Origin: JAWWOL01 sp963797535
GTDB taxonomy: Bacteria; Actinomycetota; Actinomycetes; JAWWOL01
Direction: 5' to 3'
Assembly (NCBI GenBank): GCA_963797535.1
Contig: CAWCPQ010000001.1
Coordinates: 2,170,001-2,234,000, forward strand
Length of the DNA: 64,000 nt
In this document: positions 58,234 through 64,000 of the stretch, in pieces
Position numbering within the stretch: position 1 is the first letter of the stretch
Layout of the letters: every line of letters starts with the position of its first letter
Translations under genes and position numbers: made by a program
Notes under the pieces: generated by a model
Told to the model about the DNA's origin: nothing
What the model saw: the letters and a program-made list of their open reading frames with translations, nothing else
Database searches by the model: none

Positions 58234-58310
58234 ACGTTGATGGTCACACACGCGGCGGGCGGACCTGCTCAGGGTTTGCCCCGAGATTGACCCCAGTCTG
58301 TGGAGGCCTG

Positions 58311-58715
58311 ATGGACATCCTCGGCGTCGACAACGTGCTCTTCGCGGTCGGCGATGTGCTGCTGGCACGACGCTTCTATACCGACGTGCTCGGTCTCACG
58401 GAGGCGTTCGCCTTCGCGGAAGCCGGAATTGTCGGGTACAAGCTGGGCTCCGAGGAGCCGGGGCTGCTGATCCGCCTCGATCCCGATCTCGTGCCGGGGC
58501 CGCCGCTGACCACGCCCCGACTGTGGTTGGAGGTGCCCGACGCCCGGGCGGCCGAGGCGACGCTGCGCGACCGCGGCGCCGAGCCGATCGAAGCGCCGCG
58601 GCAGCTGCGTACCGGCTGGGTGGTCGAGGTTGCCGACCCGTGGGGGAACGTCGTGGGGCTGACCGACTACACCTTGGCTCCGGCGATGGCCAGGGACAAC
58701 ACGGACGAGGGCTAG
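58311..58715 (+). CDS. VOC (glyoxalase/bleomycin-resistance) superfamily protein
   Basis: Protein of 134 residues; ATG 58311 after GGAGG. Two beta-alpha-beta-beta-beta units: DNVLFAVGDVLLARRFYTDV, LGLTEAFAFAEAGIVGYKLG, and TTPRLWLEVPDARAAEATLR with VVEVADPWGNVVGLTDYT. It may bind a metal or a small toxic ligand; the substrate is unknown. It is divergent from the PspC kinase and convergent with the methyltransferase remnant. Confidence 0.92.
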   Translation: MDILGVDNVLFAVGDVLLARRFYTDVLGLTEAFAFAEAGIVGYKLGSEEPGLLIRLDPDLVPGPPLTTPRLWLEVPDARAAEATLRDRGAEPIEAPRQLRTGWVVEVADPWGNVVGLTDYTLAPAMARDNTDEG

Positions 58716-58717
58716 AC

Positions 58718-58910
58718 CTACCGGTCCATTGGCTTCTGCCATATGGAGACGTGGCTGCGGCTCTCGCTCGTGAACGGGTCCCGGCGCCAGCCTCCCCATC
58801 GTTCGCGGAGCGAGCGACATCCCTGCCAGGCGTGCCATCAGGTCGAGCTCGGACGGCCAGACGTAGCGGAACGGGATCGAGTCGACCCGCAGCCGACCGT
58901 CCGTCACCCG
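58718..58910 (-). pseudogene. C-terminal remnant of a class-I SAM methyltransferase
   Basis: The minus strand encodes GRLRVDSIPFRYVWPSELDL and DLMARLAGMSL. After one extra base (about 58797) it continues in the next frame as LRERWGGWRRDPFTSESRSH and HVSIWQKPMDR to a TAG at 58718-58720. This is the characteristic ending of a class-I methyltransferase family. Nothing of the rest of the gene is found; upstream on this strand lies the 13E12-type gene, so the two may be linked by an insertion or deletion. Confidence 0.75.
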
Positions 58911-58957
58911 GGCCTGCGTCTCTCCCGTTCGTCTCCCCCGTTCGTCACTCCCCTGCG

Positions 58958-60511
58958 TCACTCCCGTGCCACGTCGTCGGGTGGGTGTTCCGGGCTCCCG
59001 TCCGGCGGACCGGTGTCGTGCTCGTGTCCGCTGTTTTGTTGCCGCTTGTCGCTGTCGGGTCGGTAGTCCCAGGGGTGGGTGGTGTAGGTCCGCCCGAGCG
59101 GGGTGGTCCAGGTGATGGTGCCGTCGGGGTGGTGTCGGAGTTTGAAGTCGCCGTGGGTTTTGGCCCGGTGCGGGGTGCGGGACACACAGCACATGTTCGC
59201 CGCCGAGGTGGACCCACCGTCGCCGTTGCCGGTGAGGTCGAAGGCCTCGTTGTGCTCGAGGTCGCTGCTCTCGGCTGTGCGTGCCGAGCCGGGGAACCGG
59301 CAGTAGCGGTCCCGGCCGACCAGGAACCGTTCCAGCACCGGCTTGACCCGGTAGTCGTAGCCGCCTTGGTCGAGCAGGTGCCCGCTGACCGGGTCGTGCA
59401 CCCAGCGTTGCCAGTCCGCGTCCGCGGCCAGCTCCCGGGCCACCCCGGCCGGCAGGTCGCCGTACCCGAGAAGCTCACGCGGTGTCCTCCCGCAGGCCGA
59501 GCAGGGTCGGCAGCGGCACCAGCACGTTCAACCGGACCTTCGGGGTCAGCGGCACGGTCGGGTCACCGCGGTGGAGCCGAGCACGGCGGCGATCAGGGCG
59601 TCCGCCATCCGCTCGTCGGCGCACCGGTGATCCTCCGGGTCGGCGCTCGTGACCTTGGCGGCGGCGTCCAGGTGTTCCTTGACCGCGAGGCCTTCCACCG
59701 GTGGCAGGAACGCCCACATCCGGACCAGCCCGTCATCCCCGGTCAGGTCGAACCCGACCCGCCGGGACTTCCGGGCTTTCGCGAACGACCGGACCCCCCA
59801 GTCCGGGTCGGCTTGCCGGGCGGCTTTGCGCAGCGCCCGCTTCAACGCGGTCGGGGTCTGCTCCGCCGCGCCGGGCAGCACCGCCGCCAGCACCTGCGCC
59901 GCCCGGGCCGGGTCCGGCAGCGCGGACAGCGTCTCGGTGATCAGCCACACCCGGTACGGGTCCAACGTCCCGGCCCGCAGCCGGTCCCCCAACACCTTCC
60001 ACTCACCCGCGAGCAACCGCGCCCGGGCGATCCGCGCCTTGGCCTGATCGACCGAGGTGTGCAACGCCGGTGCCAGCTCCACCGGCCAGAACTCCTCGGC
60101 CAGCGCCGCCTTACGGGCCGCCAGCACCGCCGGGTCCTCCAGCGGCGCGTCCGCCGGCACCGCCGGCGGGGCGGCCGGCCCGACCAGGTCCACGATCGAC
60201 TGCTGCTCCGCACCGGCCACCCACGCCACCTGCGCCTGCATCAGCTGGACCACGCTGAGCCGCTGATCACCGGAGAGCACCCGGCCCGACAGCGAGGCCA
60301 GCAACCGGATCGCCTCCGGCCCCGGCCCGGCCAGCTCCACCACGCCCAGCACCTGCCCCACGCTCAACGGGGCGAACAGCTCCCCGTCAGGCGGCGGCGG
60401 CAGCAGATCCGCGTCCCCGAGCACATCGCCGGCGTCGACAGCGTCCAACCACGACGGGACTTGCACCCAGTCAAGGTCGTCGATGCTCTCGAGGTCCGCC
60501 GCGCTGCACAT
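58958..60511 (-). pseudogene. 13E12/DUF222-type HNH endonuclease, two frameshifts
   Basis: The first frame from 60511 (MCSAADLESIDDLDWVQVPS) carries the DUF222 helical domain to about 59565. The next frame gives DPTVPLTPKVRLNVLVPLPT to about 59480. After a further extra base (about 59477) the third frame gives ELLGYGDLPAGVARELAADA and the HNH region: CRFPGSARTAESSDLEHNEA, STSAANMCCVSRTPHRAKT. The usual second Cys of CRFPGC is Ser. Total about 517 residues if repaired. The family is a mobile, multi-copy actinobacterial group, often decayed. A perfect SOS box precedes it. Confidence 0.85.
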
Positions 60512-60542
60512 GAGGCGACCCTACCCAACAATCCCCCACTTG

Positions 60543-60558
60543 TCGAACATACGTTCGA
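60543..60558. promoter_or_regulatory. Perfect LexA (SOS) box upstream of the 13E12 gene
   Basis: TCGAACATACGTTCGA is an exact match to TCGAAC-N4-GTTCGA, 32 bases before the 60511 start. In mycobacteria, 13E12 genes are known to carry LexA boxes. Confidence 0.85.
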
Positions 60559-60588
60559 ACAGGTGAGACGCACTCACCCGTTTCCCGG

Positions 60589-62232
60589 CTATCGCCAGCT
60601 CGGGAAGAGCATCCGAATCGCCCACGCGTGGTTGCTGATCGTGCCGCCGGTCAGCACCGGGTAGAGGAACCAGAAGTTGAGCACGACCAGCGCGACGTAG
60701 ATGCCGACCGCGGTCGATCCCGTTAATCGTCGCCTGAACGTGGCGCCCTCGGTCCCCAGGACGAAGCCGAGGCACATCGTGATCGCCAGGATCACGAACG
60801 GCAGCCCTGCCAGCTCGTAGAAGTAGAACATCGTGCGTGAGCGCGAGCCCGTACCGGGGAAGTAGGCAGCGAAGGGGAGCCAGGGCAGGAAGCTCGCGGC
60901 AAAGCCGACCACGATCGCGGACGCCCGCCAGTCACGGCGGGCAGCTGCCCACCAGACCACCGCGATGAGCGCGAGCACTCCCGGCAGCCAGATGGCAGGG
61001 GTGCCGACACCGATGACCTGGCGTACACAGGAATCAGCATGGCAGCCGGCCTGCCCGCGTTTGGGCGTGGTTGCGTAGTAGAGCACCGGTCGGGTCATGA
61101 ACAGCCAGGAGACCGGCCTCGAGGACCATGGGTGCGACGAATAGAGGGTGCGGGCAAATTCGAACGCATCGACGTGGTACTTGATCCAGCCGTGGAAGAC
61201 GGCCCACGCCCTGGCGAACGTGCCCTGGCCAGGCCGGACGAACGTGCCGCGCTCATAGGCGTACTTGCTGTCCGACAGAAACCAACCGGTCCAGGTTGCG
61301 GTGTAGAGGATGACGGGCACAGCGCCCATCCAGGCCGGAATTCGCCACCAGGCCTGACGCAGCGTCGGGCCCCACGGCCGATCTCCGGCGGTCCGGCGCG
61401 CGCCCACCTCCCACACCACCGCCAGCAGGGCGAAGGCCGGCAGGAACCACACCGCGTCCCACTTGGTCGCGCAGGCCGCCCCGGTAAACAGTCCAGTCAG
61501 CAACAGCCACGGACGCCAGCCCGTACCGGAAAAGACCCGTCCCCCCGGCAGATCGCCCCGATCGATCGCGTCAGCCAGCTTTTCTCGTACGGCGTCCCGG
61601 TCCCTTACCAGACAGGCGAACGCAACCACGATCCAGAACATCAGAAAGATGTCGAGCAGGGCCATGCGACTTTGAACGAACTCGAGGCCGTCCATCGCGA
61701 GCAGCAGACCGGCGATCGTGCCGAGCAAGTTGGACCGCGTCATCCGCCGGGCGGTGCGAGCGAGAAAGAGAATCGCGAGGCTGCCGAACACCACGGAGGC
61801 GAAGCGCCAAGCGAACGACCCGGTGTAGGTGTACGGCGGGATCTTGGAGTTGTGCAAAGAAGCCGGGTTGTACGCGCTTTGCTGGAAATGGAAGAAGTAA
61901 TAGCCCAGCGAGATCATCCACTTGCCGAGCGGCGGGTGGACTACGTATTCGCCGGAGGTGTCGCCGGTGTGCGGGTCGAGCTCGACGCCATTGGTGTGCA
62001 TCGTGCCGGCATCGTGGACGTAGTAGATCTCGTCGAAAAGAATGTCGTGCGGGGAGCCGGCGCCCCAGACCCGCAGTATGAAGCCCAGGATCGTGACGCC
62101 GATCGGCCCAGCCCAGCCAGCCCACCGGCTGCCGAGAAACGGCGGGACGAGCCGCTCACGCAAGGTGGTCGCGGTGACCGGGGGGAGCTCGGGCACGTCG
62201 GCCGCGCTGGCCACGACGTCAGTGACAGACAT
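60589..62232 (-). CDS. pmt: Protein O-mannosyltransferase (PMT family, GT39)
   Basis: Protein of 547 residues from ATG 62232; the upstream open frame is ignored. About 11 spans. The first outer loop has the catalytic acidic pair in HDILFDEIYYVHDAGTMH; HPPLGKWMISLGYYFF follows, and RMALLDIFLMFW and RTMFYFYELAGLPF are family hallmarks. It transfers mannose from polyprenyl-phosphate-mannose to Ser/Thr of exported proteins; the Ser/Thr/Pro-rich protein at 43411 is a plausible client. Confidence 0.95.
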   Translation of the reverse strand: MSVTDVVASAADVPELPPVTATTLRERLVPPFLGSRWAGWAGPIGVTILGFILRVWGAGSPHDILFDEIYYVHDAGTMHTNGVELDPHTGDTSGEYVVHPPLGKWMISLGYYFFHFQQSAYNPASLHNSKIPPYTYTGSFAWRFASVVFGSLAILFLARTARRMTRSNLLGTIAGLLLAMDGLEFVQSRMALLDIFLMFWIVVAFACLVRDRDAVREKLADAIDRGDLPGGRVFSGTGWRPWLLLTGLFTGAACATKWDAVWFLPAFALLAVVWEVGARRTAGDRPWGPTLRQAWWRIPAWMGAVPVILYTATWTGWFLSDSKYAYERGTFVRPGQGTFARAWAVFHGWIKYHVDAFEFARTLYSSHPWSSRPVSWLFMTRPVLYYATTPKRGQAGCHADSCVRQVIGVGTPAIWLPGVLALIAVVWWAAARRDWRASAIVVGFAASFLPWLPFAAYFPGTGSRSRTMFYFYELAGLPFVILAITMCLGFVLGTEGATFRRRLTGSTAVGIYVALVVLNFWFLYPVLTGGTISNHAWAIRMLFPSWR

Positions 62233-62309
62233 CCGGACATCGTAAGGGACCCGGCTGGGATAGGATCCGCGACGCGAGAACGAGATGACTTCGGCGGCGG
62301 GGGCGGTCA

Positions 62310-62621
62310 GTGAACGGGACGCGGGGCGCCTCAGCGAGCAGCGGCTCGTCACAGGAGCATCCGGACCGGGTACGGGCTCTGACCACCTCACTGCTCGCGA
62401 TGCTGCGGACCAAGCACGACAGCGATCCACGCGTCACCGAGCTGATCATCGGCGGATCAGCTGTGGCGGTGCAGACCTACGGGAGCGCGGCCGCGGCCCG
62501 TCACGAAAGGAAGCAGGAGTACGGCATCGCCAGCAGGTTCCAGCTGGCGCAGTCCCTGAGCGGCGCCGGGCCAGGACCGCAGCGGCGGACCCGGGTAACG
62601 TCACCGCTCTACAAGGAATAG
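62310..62621 (+). CDS. Small hypothetical protein
   Basis: Protein of 103 residues from GTG 62310, divergent from pmt. Third positions are strongly G/C, which supports coding. The core LLAMLRTKHDSDPRVTELII and SAVAVQTYGSAAAARHERKQ looks helical and soluble. No family is recognised. Its last 13 bases overlap the end of the convergent amidohydrolase gene. Confidence 0.55.
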   Translation: MNGTRGASASSGSSQEHPDRVRALTTSLLAMLRTKHDSDPRVTELIIGGSAVAVQTYGSAAAARHERKQEYGIASRFQLAQSLSGAGPGPQRRTRVTSPLYKE

Positions 62622-64000
62622 ACACTCTGCCCATCGACGTACGTTCGCGTCGCCACAACCGTTGACAGCTCGGCAGAGTCGATCGCGTACGGGTCCCGGT
62701 CGAAGACGGTCAGGTCCGCCCGTGCTCCAACCCGCAACACTCCACGCTCGGGGTCGCGATGGTCAGCCGTGGCGGCCCCGACGGTGAACGCCGCGAGGGC
62801 GGCGTCAAGGGAAAGCCGCTCCTCCGGCAGGAACGCCGCACTCGCCGGACTGCCGGGCACACTTCGATTGACGCCGACCGCGATCTGGGCGAAGGGATTC
62901 GCCGTGCTCACCGGCCAGTCGCTGCCGGCGCCCAGCACGGCGCCGCCGCGGAGCAACGAGGCGAACGGGTACTGGGTGCCGACCCGTGCCCCGCCCAGCG
63001 CCGGCGCCGCCAGCGCCACCATCTGCTCATCCAGACAGGCCCACAGCATCTGCACGTTGGCCACGGCGCCGAGAGCACCGAACCGGGGCACGTCGGACGG
63101 ATCGACGACCTGCAGATGCGCCAGCTGGTGGCGTAGTCGCCCCGGATCCGGCAGCGCCTCGATCGCGTCCAGCGCCATTCGCACGGCGGCGTCGCCGATG
63201 GCGTGCATGTGCACCTGAAAGCCTTCAGCATCAAGGGAAGCAACCGCCGACAGCAGGTCCTCGGGCCCGACGAACTGCTTGCCCGAACCACACAGGTGCC
63301 CGCCGAGGTAAGGCGACAGCAGCGCCGCCGTACCGTTCTCCACGATCCCGTCCACCATGATCTTGACCGCGGTCGCCCGAAATCGCTTGCCCTGCAAGGA
63401 TTCTGCGCGGCGGGCTACCATCGCCGGGATCTGCTCGAGACCTCGCCCGCGGTCCCACCACAGCGCGCCCGTGACACTCGCCGTCAGCTCGCCCGTGGCA
63501 TCGGCGCGACGATAGGCGTCATAGGCATCGGGATAGCCGAGGTAGTCCCCGATGATCGCGTCGTGCCAGCCGGTAAAACCGAGCGAGTGCAGGTACTCCT
63601 GTGCGCGAAGCAACGCCCGTACACAGTGCCCGAGATCGGGTACGGGCATCAGGTCGGACACCAGGCGGGTCGCTCCCTCATGCAGAAGCCCGGTGGGTGA
63701 GCCGTCGGGGTAGCGCTCGATCCGACCGTCCTCGGGGTCGGGGGTGCCGGCCGTGATGCCCGCCAGGCGCAGCGCCGCGGTGTTGACCCAGGCGCCGTGG
63801 CGATCCCGGATCACCAGGTAGCACGGCCGGCTCCCGGTCACCGGGTCGAGCATCGCTGCTGTCGGCAGCCCACCCGGAAACGCAGTCATCGCCCAGCCCC
63901 CACCCGAGAGCCAGTGTCGGCCGGGATTGTCCGTGGCGTAGTCGGCGACACGGTCGACGTACCCCTCGACCGTCGGCGGTGCAGCCGTCAGATCACAAGC
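62609..64000 (-). CDS. Amidohydrolase family 3 (YtcJ-like), N-terminus outside window
   Basis: The frame is open to the window edge at 64000, so at least 463 residues are visible and the start with the first metal-binding His lies beyond. Features are GWHDAIIGDYLGYPDAYDAY, KIMVDGIVENGTAALLSPYL (Lys region), QVHMHAIGDAAVRMALDAIE (metal His) and AGSDWPVSTANPF (metal Asp). The metal-dependent hydrolase acts on amides or lactams of unknown identity. Confidence 0.92.
   Translation of the reverse strand, partial: ACDLTAAPPTVEGYVDRVADYATDNPGRHWLSGGGWAMTAFPGGLPTAAMLDPVTGSRPCYLVIRDRHGAWVNTAALRLAGITAGTPDPEDGRIERYPDGSPTGLLHEGATRLVSDLMPVPDLGHCVRALLRAQEYLHSLGFTGWHDAIIGDYLGYPDAYDAYRRADATGELTASVTGALWWDRGRGLEQIPAMVARRAESLQGKRFRATAVKIMVDGIVENGTAALLSPYLGGHLCGSGKQFVGPEDLLSAVASLDAEGFQVHMHAIGDAAVRMALDAIEALPDPGRLRHQLAHLQVVDPSDVPRFGALGAVANVQMLWACLDEQMVALAAPALGGARVGTQYPFASLLRGGAVLGAGSDWPVSTANPFAQIAVGVNRSVPGSPASAAFLPEERLSLDAALAAFTVGAATADHRDPERGVLRVGARADLTVFDRDPYAIDSAELSTVVATRTYVDGQSVYSL

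Noticed and set aside
58269..59192. Minus-strand open frame covering the VOC gene and intergenic region as one gene
   Set aside because: Only a short internal part (58800-58910) resembles a protein family; the rest is a shadow of the VOC gene and of the 13E12 remnant.

Overview
This window is chromosomal DNA from a high-GC actinobacterium (Actinomycetota). The evidence is the strong third-position G/C bias, many GTG starts, many 4-base ATGA/GTGA gene overlaps, several start codons 6-8 bases after a TANNNT -10 box (leaderless type), and marker families such as PerM/DUF6350, DUF3017, a 13E12-type HNH gene, a DevR/DevS pair, protein O-mannosyltransferase and LpdA. The gene order resembles, as I recall it, two Mycobacterium tuberculosis blocks: Rv3277-Rv3356c (gtrA, PH-domain, birA, lpdA, deoD, add, dac, yihY, trpS, icd, folD) and Rv0949-Rv0957 (uvrD1/pcrA, sucC, sucD, DUF5336, perM, purN, purH). 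The family cannot be fixed from the sequence alone. No rRNA, tRNA or CRISPR array was seen.

Layout. 1-2905: end of a sugar ABC importer (binding protein plus two permeases) closed by a strong terminator. 2960-12088: an accessory, stress/dormancy-type island with a small membrane protein, phosphoketolase, an Acg-like nitroreductase, a two-GAF DevS-like kinase, an ECF sigma factor with a (frameshifted) membrane partner, a DevR-like regulator, a universal stress protein and an XRE-flavin-binding fusion. Two nearly identical DevR/DosR-type operators (3634-3653 and 7222-7241) and a weaker third (10900-10919) tie these genes into a candidate hypoxia/dormancy regulon. 12089-12489: a decayed F5/8-type carbohydrate-binding domain behind an intact promoter, running in frame into gtrA. 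12490-31740: housekeeping genes (response regulator, PH-domain protein, birA, lpdA, purine salvage PNP and adenosine deaminase, a YidC paralogue, sdhCAB, D,D-carboxypeptidase, YihY, 2'-5' RNA ligase, trpS, CNNM/CBS protein).

31789-47096: a central-metabolism block. gltA-DUF3017 and icd-mdh, together with sucCD and the nearby sdhCAB, supply most of the TCA cycle, interleaved with one-carbon/purine genes (folD, purH, purN). 47151-58715: regulators and transporters (WYL-only protein, ankyrin protein, PadR-ABC exporter, GntR-membrane pair, PspC-type kinase and response regulator) plus pcrA with a LexA box. 58718-60558: a remnant methyltransferase C-terminus beside a frameshifted 13E12 HNH gene that still has a perfect SOS box. 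60589-64000: protein O-mannosyltransferase, a small unknown and a partial amidohydrolase.

A recurring oddity is that at least four otherwise well-conserved genes carry a single-base frameshift (around 9680, 20485, 36570 and 56172). This is either local gene decay or indel error in the assembly, and it should be resolved before trusting those products.
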